From assembly GCA_030765055.1 (NCBI GenBank), contig CM060954.1:106330645-106394644 (forward strand): DNA of 64,000 nt, read 5' to 3'. Below are positions 43,082 through 53,799 of this stretch, piece after piece. Source of the DNA: Mantis religiosa (lineage: Eukaryota; Arthropoda; Insecta; Mantodea; Mantidae). How positions within the stretch are numbered: the first letter of the stretch is position 1; every line of letters starts with the position of its first letter. The position numbers were made by a program, and so were the translations under genes. The notes beneath the pieces were generated by a model. That model saw only the letters and a program-made list of their open reading frames with translations, was not told the DNA's origin and made no database searches.

Positions 43082-43252
43082 ATACTTCCAGTAAGTACAA
43101 AAGTGAATCGAGAATATATTGACACATTGCTTCACTCACACTGTTTATTCACAGAATATGAAGCAATGTGTCAATATATTCTCGATTCACTTTTGTACTA
43201 ATTTGTGCTTCACTGTCCCTACGCTTCTTTCAAGTTTATACTTCCAGTAAGT
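43082..43252. mobile_element. 141-bp hairpin insertion between 15-bp direct repeats
   Basis: ATACTTCCAGTAAGT occurs at 43082-43096 and again at 43238-43252. Between them, 43098-43133 and 43160-43195 are perfect 36-bp inverted repeats around a 26-bp loop, followed by a 42-bp non-palindromic tail. The 15-bp direct repeats resemble a retrotransposition-type target duplication rather than the TA of a mariner MITE, although TA also flanks the hairpin itself (43096-43097, 43196-43197). No coding capacity; family unknown. Confidence 0.7.
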
Positions 43253-43474
43253 TTGTTCCAAAACTTTAAATAGCTTTTTCTCCATATAACAATTTTCATG
43301 CTTTGGGGTAGATTTCTTTGCAGTAAGTACTGATGAATAAAGTTGAAATTTTCAGAATATTAGAATATAACATGTTAAAGGAAATTGTGCATTGGTTTTC
43401 TGATCACACTCATACATAAAAGTATATGATTTTTTTCTTTGTAAATATTAATAATATTTCTTTTTACTCTCTTC

Positions 43475-43708
43475 TAGCGTAGATGGTAGCGTGTCTGCCT
43501 CACGTTCAAGAGGTTCCGAGTTCCAATCTCGGTCAGGGTGAGTTACCTGGATAAGGTTTTTTCCGGAGTTTTCCCTTATCCTGATTGGCGAATGTCGGGT
43601 AGCTCTAAGCTCTGAGGACCCCGGACTCATCTGAGCACCATTTCACCCATTTCATTCATCGTCCGATATGACTTAACGTTGGAGGACGTAAATTGAAAAA
43701 AAAAAAGT
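43475..43708 (+). repeat. SINE family 1, slightly 5'-truncated
   Basis: Starts TAGCGTAGATGGTAGCG, B box GAGTTCCAATCTC, body with CCCTTATCCTGATT and end GGAGGACGTAAATTG plus an A tail. Confidence 0.9.
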
Positions 43709-44360
43709 GTTCCAACCTAGGAATTTTAAATGGAAGAATTATGAAAAAAAATTGTTACATTCTGTTTCCCCTAATATGCTAAGCAACTTTTATTAAAACA
43801 TTCATTTTTTTCTGAAATGAGTGATTCAACTGTTTATGTTCACTTTGAAGAAGGTAAATACGTATCTGTGATACATATACTTGGGAGAGAATAAATTATC
43901 AAATGAGGGGATATACACATGGTTTCTAAGCTCTTAAAACATAATATGTTATGTGGTTAATCTTGCCAGTTATTTATTGTGGTTCTTCAAAATTTGGAAA
44001 TACACGTTTTGAATACGTGAAGCTTATCGCCCAATTAGCTTCCGTTATTGTTAGTAGAGAAAACCTCACCAAACGAATCACCAAGCACTTGGATGTTAAT
44101 TGAAGGTTATATTAAACATGTAATAAAGTCATTTAAAATTCAAATTCGGTACGAGTAACTGACTTATTTGTTTTGTAATAACTCCTAATAACGTGTATCT
44201 CCAAAGTGACAAAAATATGTTCGTCTGGTCTGATGTAATTTAACGCTGGAGGACTTAAATTTAAAAAAAAAATGGTTGACGGAAGTTAAATTGGAATTTT
44301 TCCCGGCGACATTTGTTGAATGTGAGGTAAAATGAATATTTAACAGCGCTGTTATTCACC
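43709..44360. other. No gene seen; SINE tail scrap
   Basis: AT-rich. A short SINE family 1 tail (CTGATGTAATTTAACGCTGG...GGACTTAAATT plus A run) lies at about 44228-44271. Nothing else recognised. Confidence 0.5.
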
Positions 44361-44373
44361 AGAATCGTTTCGA

Positions 44374-44617
44374 GCCCGCCTCGGTAGCGTAGATGGTAGC
44401 ATGTCTGCCTCACGTTCAAGAGGTCCCGAGTTCGAATCTCGGTCAGGGTGAGTTACCTGGGTAATGTTTTTTTCGGGGTTTTTCCTTATCCTCAAAGACG
44501 AATGTCGGGTAACTCTAAGCTCTATGGACCCTGGGCTTATTTGAGCATCATTTCAACCATTTCACTCACCGTCCGATATGACTTGACGTTGGAGGACGTA
44601 AATTAAAAAAAAAAAAA
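44374..44617 (+). repeat. SINE family 1, youngest full copy with TSD
   Basis: The tRNA-like head starts GCCCGCCTCGGTAGCGTAG with a clear B box (GAGTTCGAATCTC), then the family body and an A15 tail. The 13-bp AGAATCGTTTCGA at 44361-44373 and 44618-44630 is an exact target duplication. Pol III transcription from the internal A and B boxes is expected. The parent tRNA is not certain. Confidence 0.93.
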
Positions 44618-44630
44618 AGAATCGTTTCGA

Positions 44631-45174
44631 TGTACCGGAAGTTCGTCCCATAATAGTTCTTTGACTGACATAGGACAATCATTTTTAAGCACGCTTAAAA
44701 ACCATGCGGTTGAGTCGAATTTAAACTCACGACTAGGTTCAATGGGATAGAATAGGATGCGTGTAAGAAGTCATCAGCCTACAAATAAATGTATTCCTTT
44801 TCAGACTAAAACCCCCTATTGTAAGTACTGAGCTCTAGTGTGCATGAAAATACTACGAAAAGGTGTGTAGGTATTCTTGTCAGAGCCGCGGGCGGCAAGG
44901 TGAAATTGTGTGAGCTCCTTATGAAAACTAGATTTTAAGGTGGACTTACGTGACGGTTTCGCTCGTGTGTTATTCTGTAGTTAATTGGGTATAATAGTTA
45001 TTTTGGGTGTTCTGTGTTTGTGATAAGCAAGTCAAACAGAGCTGACGTTGAAGAGTCGTCCTCCGGGCACAAGGAGCCTTGGACCTTTTGTCATTCCTGG
45101 ACTCTGTTCTCACTGGTGTGATGATGGATTTATAATAATAGACGGTGGGTAGATGGTGATTTTTTAAAAACAAA
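44631..45174. other. No gene seen
   Basis: Mixed-composition sequence between the SINE and a LINE relic; no recognisable coding sequence. Confidence 0.45.
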
Positions 45175-45179
45175 ATGTC

Positions 45180-45640
45180 ACAAGTTGCTCACATTGATCG
45201 TCTTATATCACTGGCCTCCGGGTGGCTTTCAAAACTCTCACCTTTGTTACATCGCCGTTTCAGGTTTGGCCTACAGTCTTCTTTGTTACTCTACAAGTCA
45301 CTCTTATTACTGATGCCTGGCAAGTGTTGGGGACCGCTCACGCATACCATCTGCGTCGTCCTCAAGTTATTCAGAATCGATTCATGCGCATCGCTACCAG
45401 TGTTCCATAGTTCATTTGTAATCAGCGGCTCCATCACCAACTGGAACTCTTACATCTTCACGACTGCATTCGCAGGATCGCCCGTCGTTTCTTCTTCACG
45501 TTGCAACGTTCCAGGAGCAGTGCATTATAACATCGGCGTCCGTACGCACCAGCCCTCATACTTAAAGGGGAGACTTCGACAGGGCCTTGTTCTGAGTGAT
45601 GCCCCTAAATCCAGTGACTCTAGTGCTTAATGTGTGTCTT
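45180..45640 (+). pseudogene. LINE RT C-terminal relic (Jockey-like)
   Basis: Over two or three frames: WQVLGTAHAYHLRRPQVIQN with RFMRIATS, then FICNQRLHHQLELLHLHDCI and RIARRFFF. This matches the region after the RT domain in Jockey-type LINEs (W-G-A-...-LQ-IQN-LR-...-P). Frameshifted and short, so a dead fragment. Confidence 0.7.
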
Positions 45641-45959
45641 TCACCTTCATTATTGACTTAATTCCTTATAGTGTATCATTGGTGTTCTAACTTAATGTAA
45701 TTACGGGGCGGCCTGTTAGTTTACCCCTGCGTGTTATTGTAATCTAACCTTCTTTTTACTCTGATCTGTGAAGCATTATACTGCTGATCGATCGGTAGTA
45801 AATTAAAAAAATGTAGAGTGGAAGAGTAATAATAATGGGATCATTCTGGAAGTTAGACAACGCTGCAGTACAGCGATAGTGGTATAGATAATATTCTCTG
45901 GATATAAACCCGCAGTATAAACATTCTATCACAGATTAATTCTTACTGTACTCTTACTG
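45641..45959. other. LINE 3' flank, no gene seen
   Basis: Probably the 3' UTR of the preceding LINE relic; nothing coding. Confidence 0.4.
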
Positions 45960-46239
45960 CAGGCTGTGCCTGACTGAGAAGTACATATAGTGCGCAGCAT
46001 TGCATTATCTCTTCTTGCTCTCTCTGGAGCATAGGGCCTTGACGATATTTCTCCACACAGTAAGGTTGCTGGTTATCCTCTTAATTTCTCTCCAGGTCTT
46101 GTCAATCTCTACGATTTCCTTTTCGATCCTCCTCTTCCAGCTCTTTGGTCCACTTTGCTTCTGGTGCCTTGAGCGTTCCAGTCTAGCACCGCCCTCTCAG
46201 CAGCTCCATCCGGCTTCCTTAGGATGTGCCCTATCTAGC

Positions 46240-47417
46240 GCCACTTCTTCTTGATTTGGATTTAAATGGGCTGCCATAGTCCAAATATCTTCGTTTGGGA
46301 TTATGTACGACCACCTCACATTTGTTATTCAACGCAAGCATCTATTTTTGAACACCTGCAGCTGGTTGTTGATCTGTTTTGTAACTTTCTAATTTTTTCA
46401 GCCGTCTAGAACAATCGAACTTACATTGCTGTTGAAAAGGGGGAGTTTAGTCTTCCTGAAGATGTTACTATTTTTCCACACGGGTTAGAGCTGGACAAAC
46501 GCACCATTTGCCTTCCGAGTTCAGTTTCGAACATCTTCCTCTGCTCCCCCATCGATTGTAACTATACTTCCAAGGTAGAGGAAGGACTCTATTCTCAATT
46601 TCCTTTCCATTGACTGTCAAGGTAGTCCTAATATCATAACTAATCCTCATCTCTTTAGTCTTGTTTGTATTGATTATGAGATCTGCACGTTCCGCTTCCT
46701 TCTGCAACCTGTTCAGTTTGTCCTCTATGTCCCGGTACCGCTGTGGCATAAGGCAAATATCGTCTGCAAAGTCAGGATCTTCAAGCCTCTCTCTCTCATT
46801 CCCCATTGAACACCCCTCTTCCGTCCTGCAGCTGCCCTCTTCATCACGCTATCAGGACCAACTACAACAGAGCGAGGAAAGAACATAACCCTACCTTACT
46901 TCAGACTGTTAGTTTCCCTCCATGAAGAACCTGACACTCATAGCCCTCGTACATTCCTTTCATGATCTTGACGAGTTTTGAAGGAATTCTGTATTCATCA
47001 GAGGGTCTGCCACACTATTCTTTGATTTACAGAATCAGTGGTTTATATATATATATATATATAATTGTTGTCTAAGGGCGCTCAACTACGGCGGTCATCA
47101 GCGCCCTTTAAAAAACTAGTCATGGCAAAAGCCAGATATACAACTTTCTAAAATCTATACTCCACAAATGCGAGGTAGAGGGTATTGCTCCCCTCCACAC
47201 ATTGCACCAGGATAAATCAGAGTGTACTGATGAGATCCACACGATGTTGCTAAAATCCCGCTTGTTTCTTTCGAAGATTTCTTTCTACGGAATCCTTTAC
47301 ACATTTCAGAATGACTCGCGAAAGTACTTTGCTTAGAATGGAGAGCAAAATGGTACCCCTGCAGTTGCTGCAGTTTGTTGCATCCCCTGTTTTTTCGACA
47401 ACCTAACTATCAGACCT
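46240..47417 (-). pseudogene. LINE RT palm, thumb and C-terminal part
   Basis: Minus-strand frames: DATNCSNCRGTILLSILSKV at 47270-47400, then GNERERLEDPDFADDICLMP (catalytic FADD) at about 46740-46806, then INTNKTKEMRI, LTVNGKEIE, and a W-IGH-LRKP-like C terminus near 46250. Multiple frame breaks. A (TA)9 tract at about 47045-47062 lies in the middle of the RT. Confidence 0.75.
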
Positions 47418-47429
47418 CTTTTCCAGTTG

Positions 47430-47678
47430 GCCGCGCCGTGGCTCAGTGGTTAGACCGCTTGGCTCTCACCAAGGCGGCCCGGGTTCGATCCCAGGCGACC
47501 GCAAAGTGAGAATTGTGGTGGACAACACGGCGTTGGGGTGGGTTTTCTCCGGAGCCTCCGGTTTCCCCAGCCATCTCATTCCACCGGTGCTCCATCTTCA
47601 TTTCATGTATCACCAGTGTCATCGCCTGCGGTGCCGTATGTAGTAAAAGCGGGCGTTAAACACTACACATTTCATTTT
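47430..47678 (+). repeat. SINE family 2 (tRNA-Glu-derived), best copy with TSD
   Basis: Head CCGTGGCTCAGTGGTTAGAC, anticodon-loop CTC, B box GGGTTCGATCCC, then the body with GTGGACAACACGG and GGTTTTCTCCGG to a TTTCATTTTT tail. Direct repeats TCTTTTCCAGTT at 47418-47429 and 47679-47690 are the target duplication. It lies in the RT region of the leftward LINE. Confidence 0.94.
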
Positions 47679-47690
47679 TCTTTTCCAGTT

Positions 47691-48407
47691 AGTCGGTATT
47701 TCCTCATCATTCCATATTTTCTCTAGCACCTGGTGCAGCAATTCGATAATAACATCTAATAATATTAAATAGTTTGACAATAGCATCTGCTTTCAGTACT
47801 ACCCATGGAATATTGTCCCGACCTGGTGCTTTCCCATGTTTCATCTGCTTCAACCCTGCCTGTATCTTATCCTGGAATGGAGAGTCAAGGCTTATGCCGG
47901 GGTCATTTTCTTCTTGTTGTTCTTCATCTTCTCTTTGTTGTTAGCTCGTAGTAAAGATCTCGCCTGCCTTGCTTTTCACAGGCCTAGTTTTATTAAAACA
48001 TTTCTTCGAAAACATCTCTATGATGCCATGGAGCTCCTTTATATTCCCCTTTTTACCACTTCTGCTTTCTCTGCCTGCGCATCAATCCACTTTCTGTGAT
48101 CCTTTGACATGCTCCTTTTTGCTTCTCTATCTGCTAAAGAATACCCTACTTTTGTTTGGGCCTTCTGCTACCTACTTTTGCAAATGTTTAACTTGGCCAT
48201 TATCTCCTTCCTGTAATTTATCTTATCCCACATCTGATCGGATATTCATTATTTCCGCAGATAGTTCTTATACCCGAGATGCTTCTCGCTTATTTCCAAA
48301 AAGGAAGTTCTTCACCTTGCTCCATACAGTCTCCACATCCTTCTCTGTCTCGGAATCCAACACTTGAAATCTGTTGCTAAGTTCCAGTTGAAATTGTTCC
48401 AACCTCT
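47691..48407 (-). pseudogene. LINE connector and RT start
   Basis: Minus-strand reading: RLEQFQLELSNRFQVLD, ETEKDVETVWSKVKNFL, IQAGLKQMKHGKAPGRDNIPW (the GK-PG-D-IP box before the RT). Interrupted by stops. It continues without frame loss into 57972-58053 when the composite insertion and one 12-bp repeat are removed. Confidence 0.8.
48396..48407. repeat. 12-bp direct repeat (target duplication), left
   Basis: GTTCCAACCTCT here and at 57960-57971 flank the composite insertion. The LINE frame is continuous across a single copy. Confidence 0.9.
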
Positions 48408-48494
48408 ACATAAATACTGAGGCTTTCACGGCCGGCGTCGTTAACTCCACTATGTTTTCCGGGCTTGTAGGCCGTGGTCCATTTTCATTTCCTT

Positions 48495-48533
48495 CCGACG
48501 TTTCGCCGAAAACTGCATTCGGCATCTTCAGGG
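48495..48533 (-). ncRNA. Hammerhead-like core, left end of composite
   Basis: Minus strand: CC, CTGAAGA (48531-48525), T, stem II GCCGAA/TTCGGC with intervening TGCAGTT, GAAAC, GTC, GG. Core CTGANGA and GAAAC are intact; stem III would be the 2-bp AC/GT with no loop, a form that would need a dimer to cleave well. Stem I has only 2 clear pairs. Confidence 0.55.
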
Positions 48534-48593
48534 TTCTAAATCAGTAGACCCGGAGTCCAACACAAGACTGGAGCACCGAGTCCTGAAGCGTCA

Positions 48594-48605
48594 AATTTAT
48601 AGCCG
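48594..48605 (-). promoter_or_regulatory. TATA module upstream of the left hammerhead
   Basis: Minus strand GGCTATAAATTTGACG followed by TTCAGGACTCGGTGCTCC. The same module occurs rightward at 50743-50790 as the leader of the internal LINE, so it is likely a retroelement promoter. It lies just upstream of the hammerhead, pointing out of the insertion. Confidence 0.5.
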
Positions 48606-48639
48606 AGCGTGGCTGGCGGGCGACAGACAGCAGATGAGC

Positions 48640-49380
48640 AAGGCATGGATCCCGGCTCTGGAGAGAGCCAGAGTGAAACCGCAGCTTTTTTAAGTATAAA
48701 AAGAGCTGGCCCCTCCTCCGCCAGCCCCGGTGACGATCATCCGAAAGGGATCTGCATCGCCTCCCCTACCATGCACTAACTACTCTAGCTAATGGATGGA
48801 AGGAAGCTCGTGGTATGGTGTCAGGTACCGCATTACGCAACCTGGGGTTAGTGGGTAACTCTACGAAAGACGCCTCGTTACCAGAGGGTAGCGGGACAGA
48901 TGTGGAGCCAGGGCCCGCTCTTGGACCCAGGGCGGGTACCTGGAGTATATTAGTGAGGTTTGGCATGCTGATGCAGATGGAAGATTTGGTGGGTATCATG
49001 CTAGGACACTTACCTTGGGGTGGCCCTACTTTGGGAGCCAGTTGGTGTAGTCGTGGATGTCCGGTGCGCGGGTTGTCCCAGCTGTCAGGTCAGCTATGGG
49101 GTTCCCATGGCCGGCCATCGTCATCTAGATGGGTCCTTGTTGGGCAGTAATGATTGTCATCAATGTCAACTATGTCAACTTCGTTGGCATCAACTGGTGG
49201 CGCCATTTGGTGGGCGAGCCTTATCCGTGTTGCAGGCGGTGGTCGTCATATAGGGTGGCATTTCGGCCATGAAGGCAACATGGCAATCTCCGGTGATGGT
49301 AGATGTTGAATAATCGTAGTCCGTGGGCAGGCGGTGGTCGTCATAATGGTTGTCGTCCTTTCCTTTCATGGGGTTACCAA
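48640..49380 (-). other. 3' region of the leftward Jockey-type LINE, no gene
   Basis: Between the RT stop and the inverted end; GC-richer, with a repeated ACGACCACCGCCTGC phrase (near 49235 and 49335). A TATAAAAAG on the plus strand near 48697 was noted. No coding sequence recognised. Confidence 0.45.
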
Positions 49381-50690
49381 CTACTGTAGGTATTGTGTGA
49401 TAGGATCAGGTGTGTCTGTCTGCGGCTTTGTTATGGGGATGCTCCGGTTGAAGATCGATAGCGGCCTTCTGTGTTTGTCGTGTGCAGTGGAGTACTGTCC
49501 AAGACTTTGGATTAGCGTGTTATGATGTTTGCTGCTTTTGGTGTAGAGGTTGTATGCTAGTTTTTTAATGAATTGCTCTGTAGTATGTAAATGGAGCTCT
49601 TCGTGTAGTATGTCTGTGGGTGCGTTTCGGGGTACCTTGGCTGCTAGTCGGATGATCTTGTTTTGAACGACTTGGAGTGTTTTGATGTGTGTTGGGGCGC
49701 AGTGACCCCATGCAGGTGCTGCATATGTCATCAGTGGGCGAATCAGGGTCTTGTTAACCCTAGTTTTAAGCTGAGGTTGTTCTTACGGTTGAAAAGTGGG
49801 TAGATGCGTCGTAGCTGGGCGTACGCCAGGCTTCGGATATTCCTAACGTGCTGGGCGAAGGTCAGTCCCGTGTCCATGGTGACGCCTAAGTATTTTGCTT
49901 AATTCGTCCATGGGATGTGGCTTCCGGATAGCATTAATGGTGGTAGGGGTCTCTTGTGTGATGTCCTTTTGGTAAATAGCACGAGTTGCGATTTCTGCGC
50001 GTTCACGTTTATGCGCCATCTTTCAAGCCATGGCTGTAGTTCCTCAAGTGCGTTCTGGAGGCGTTCACGGATGATTGATGGTCTTTTGGATCGGGTGGCG
50101 ATGGCATTGTCGTCTGCGTACATGTAGAGTGATGTGTTAAAAGTTTTTGGTATGTCATTGACGTAGATGGTGAATAGCACCGGTGATAAGATGCTTCCTT
50201 GGGGTACTCCTGCTTGGAGAGATTTCTTCGCGGATGTGGCATTTGGCGTGGTTACTGCATAGGTGCGTCCCTGTAGGTAGTGGGCGATGAGTGTGTTGAG
50301 GGTTTCACTGAAGCTAAGTTGTTTAATCTTATACAGTAATCTGGGATGATGTACGGTGTCGAAAGCGCGTTGGATGTCCAGGAAGAGTATGCCTGTATTT
50401 TGTTTTTGGTTGAAGCCTTGTGCGATGTTTTCAATGCATCTGAGAAGCTGGTGGGTTGTTGTGTGGTTTGCCATGAATCCAAATTGTTCCGCTATTATCG
50501 TTTTATGTCGCTTGAGGAAAGTGATTATCCTTTTGAGTATGATTTTTTCCGCTACTTTACTCATGGAGTTGAGCAGGCTGATCGGTCTATAGTTATTGGG
50601 GTTCCGGCGGACTTTTCCGGGCTTGGGGAACATCAGCAAGGCGAAACGCTCCAATTTATGCTTAAAGCACACACAGCCCACGGACCGACA
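49381..50690 (-). pseudogene. Jockey-type LINE RT, 5'-truncated, leftward
   Basis: Two minus-strand frames. The first reads FPKPGKVRRNPNNYRPISLL, EQFGFMANHTTTHQLL, motif A ILFLDIQRAFDTVHH, AGVPQGSILSPVLF, YADD and INVNAQKSQLVLF. The second, after a frame break near 49800, reads MTYAAPAWGHCAPTHIKTLQ and VVQNKIIRLA. All catalytic residues are present, but the protein starts within the RT, so the endonuclease and gag are missing, as in a 5'-truncated dead-on-arrival copy. Confidence 0.85.
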
Positions 50691-50719
50691 ATAGCCAATA
50701 GGCAATCACGGTCCACCCA

Positions 50720-51142
50720 CCACCAGGCCACGCCCTCCAGCCACGCTCGGCTATAAATTTGACGGTTCAGGACTCGGTGCTCCTCCTCAGGGCTCAATTT
50801 GACTCTGCTTCGAGACGTCGTAGAGTAAACATCGCCTTAGAGATTTGGAGTTGCCAGCGCATCCAGAACTTCGGAGTCAGCGAATTGCCACCATCGGGAG
50901 GGCTCTTAGGGAAGCTCCCGGCAGTTCGCTAAATCTCCAGCAGAAAGCAGCAGCAGCAGCGTGCGAGCGACAACAACCTCCGAGAAAACAGCCGGCCAGC
51001 TCCACATCAGCCAGGCGAGGTACACGGCTTAAGCCAACGTCGTAAAAGACGGTTTTATAAGGCGCCTTCGGGTCCGGCCCTCTGTACCTCACGCTTTTTA
51101 GCAAACCTGTGCTGACTGGTAAGTATACAGTCAAGGTTAGCT
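50720..51142 (+). promoter_or_regulatory. 5' leader and TATA box of the rightward LINE
   Basis: CGGCTATAAATTTGACG at about 50748-50764 preceded by AGCCAATAGGCAAT (CCAAT-like), then a ~380-nt GC-rich leader up to the first gag ATG. The TATA segment through CTCGGTGCTCC is shared with the left end of the composite. Confidence 0.5.
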
Positions 51143-52470
51143 GTGCACTGCACTTCGGTGCAGGGCAAAATGCCCAAATTAGGTGACTCACTCCAACCTT
51201 CCACACCAACCAGTCTTCCAGAAATGGAAGCGCTCCCCAGTACTAGCACTGGAATCACCCACCCTGCTGTCGGGGCTCCAACCCTGACTGCAGGAAGCAA
51301 ACGGCCACGCCGAAAGCCAGGAGACGGCGTAAATGGCAAGGCCAAAAGGTTAGCTGTCGCCAAACAGCAAACTGACAAGGGCCCTTCCCGCGAAATACCA
51401 CAGCGGGTAGGCAAAATTTCAGAGGGCGAGCCCCGAGACAACTCCTCCTCTGACGAGGAGTATTTCACCGACGGAACCGCGGTTCCAAGAAATTCATCCT
51501 CCAGGATGGATGTCTCCAATGGGGAACGCAGCTCATCGAACATCTCTACAGATGTTGATGAGGCTGAGTTTCGCACCGTGACCAACCGGCGACGGGAAAG
51601 AAAAGCCCCTCACCTGGAGACAACTGGCACGTCCAGTCGTTCCGGGCCACCCAGGAGGCACATTCCTCCTGTGATCGTGGATGATTTCCGGGGCTTGGTA
51701 GGCTTTCTAAAGGAGGTCATGCCAACCCTGTCGGTGTCATGCAGGGTCACCAGGAGGAAGAGCCGAAATGTCTTCCAGGCGAGTAACGCCGAAGATCATC
51801 AGCTACTCCTAAGGACACTGGACAGGAAGTCCATCCCTTACTTCACCTTCGGCCTAGACAAGAGCCGTGACGTTAAGAGGGTCATCAGAGGCCTACCAGT
51901 GGACACACCGGTGGGTGACATAATTGACGACCTTAACCGCCAGGGTATTCAGCCCCGCTTGGTCAGGCAAATGAACAAACCAGCTCCACAGGGTCAGCCA
52001 GGCACTGTCCCAATCCCACTCTTCCTTGTGATAGTGCAACGGCCAACGATCCGGAGGGGAAGCCAGAGGGTGTCACAACCATCTGCTACCTCCGAGTACG
52101 GATTGAGCCAGTGAGAAGCTCTGGCAGTCCCCCTCAATCCCATCGGTGCCTGGGATTCAACCCCTCTAGCCAGTTCTGCAAGACCACACCCCGCTGCTTG
52201 AGGTGTAGCGGAGCCCACGACAAGGAAGTTTGTCTAAGGTCACCCACAGATGTCCCCACTTGTGCTAACTGCAAGGGAGCACATGTGGCTTGTTACGGCG
52301 GCTGTCCTGCCAGAAAGGCAGTTATAGCAGCGAATAAGTCCCCAGTGAGACAGCAGCAACAGCAGAGGACCTCACCAGCGGGGCGGACCCAAGACCGGTC
52401 CCCTCAACCAGCTCCAGTGTGCCCACGACTCGGCGGGATGCCGAATATCCCAGAACTTACGCTCAAGTAG
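51143..52470 (+). pseudogene. Jockey-type LINE ORF1 (gag with zinc knuckles)
   Basis: The first frame (51143-52114) has a Ser/Pro/Arg-rich N-terminal region, then PPVIVDDF and KSRDVKRVIRGLPVDTPVGD: the RNA-binding-like module found before the zinc knuckles in Jockey gag proteins. After a frame break near 52110 the next frame has HRCLGFNPSS-FC, PRCLRCSGAHDKEVC and PTCANCKGAHVACYGGC, i.e. consecutive zinc knuckles with the PRC/GPH-type spacing. The last part, YAQVAQG, is in a third frame. The protein would bind element RNA. Confidence 0.85.
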
Positions 52471-52937
52471 CACAAGGGGCCTCTGATGGACCTAAAACGT
52501 CACGGGAGGTACACAACTCTCCCGCACAGCCACGCAAGCAAAAGCGGGCCCCAGCCCACAAACGCACCGACACCAACAATGATAGGAGTGGAGGGAGGCT
52601 TCCTCAGGAGCCCCAAAATCCTGCTGAACAGGAGAAGCATGGCGATCCCATGCCTCCTAGACAGCTTAGGGATGAAAGGGTGGGAGGAAGACCTGCACCC
52701 ATTCGTTTCAGATCACCCTCTCTTCACAACCAAGTCGCCCACACAAACACCGCTCCCAGACAGCTACACTCGATCTCACGGATGTGTTCAAGTGGCTGCA
52801 GCAGTTGTTGTAGACATATGGACAGAAGATCTGTGAGCTCGTTGTGAAGTTCTTCACAGCTACAGATCCGGCCAGCAAGATGCTGGTGGCAATGGAGGCG
52901 ATGGCCCTCCTGACCGCAGGCACGCGACAGCTCCGAG

Positions 52938-53780
52938 ATGGCGCATCGAACTAGGTCACGTACTTCGTTTCGATTCGCATTTTGGAATGCGTGCGGCCTA
53001 GCAGGTCAGGGGAGCGAGCTGCTTCACTTTGCCCGAGAAAATGCCCTAGACGTCACCCTAGTCAGCGAAACGCATCTCCAACCAGACTCCTGATTCCGTC
53101 TTCCGGGCTACTACTGCCATCGTACGGATCGTCAGGGACGCCCAGGGGGCGGAACTGCGATCTTGGTGAGGCAAAATGTGGTCCATCAGCCCATCCAGCT
53201 CCCACCTCTACAAACCCTAGAGGCCACGGCCATTAGTATGAACCTTGGTGGATTAGAGGTCTTGGTAGTCTCTGTGTACCATCCAACAAACCGACAGTTT
53301 GTACCCAATGACTATCTATCCATCCTAGCCCTATATCCCTGTGTTACCATGACCGGCGATTTTAATGCTAAACATCAACGTTCGCATTGCGGTCGTCGGG
53401 CCGATGCAAGAAGCAATGAAATCATTCGCCCTATAGATGCGGACCCTCAACTTCAAGTACAGGGTCCCTGGCAACCCACTCATTACCCGCGAGGAGGAGG
53501 ACTGCCCTCAGTCATAGACTTCGCAATCACAAAACATCTACCATACCATCTCACACTCACATCATTAAATGCATTACATTCAGATCACAATCCAGTGCTG
53601 ACAGAGATCAACATAAGGGTTGCCAGTCACGACATCTCGCTTCAAACGCGAGAGGTTGACTGGGAAGGCGTCAGGAACTACCTCCGCACTTCCATCCCGC
53701 CAAATCCCAGAATCACAAATATCCCTACCCTGGAGAACACCGTCTCATCCTTCACTTCCATCGTGAAGCGGACCGCCTAA
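52938..53780 (+). pseudogene. Jockey-type LINE ORF2, endonuclease part
   Basis: From an ATG the frame reads FAFWNACGLAGQGSELL, ALDVTLVSETHL, then a TGA near 53089 and GGTAILVRQN, VSVYHPTN, TMTGDFNAKH, SVIDFAITK and LHSDHNPVL. These are the N, E, Y, D-x-N and S-D-H boxes of an APE-like endonuclease (nicking target DNA). One stop and probable frame breaks at the C-terminal end separate it from the RT. Confidence 0.85.
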
Positions 53781-53799
53781 AATCTGACAGTCCATGCTC

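Noticed and set aside
44374..44450. Functional tRNA gene
   Set aside because: The A and B boxes are present but the anticodon arm and acceptor stem do not fold cleanly, and the sequence continues into a dispersed SINE body with an A tail and target duplication.
47430..47505. Functional tRNA-Glu gene
   Set aside because: The head resembles tRNA-Glu(CTC), but the acceptor stem is imperfect and the copy is a SINE with its own 12-bp target duplication.
48815..49253. Plus-strand frames of 111 and 77 residues
   Set aside because: They lie in the 3' region of the leftward LINE, have low-complexity Gly/Ser content and no family resemblance.
51055..51585. Minus-strand 176-residue frame
   Set aside because: Shadow of the GC-rich gag coding region on the other strand; no recognisable motif.
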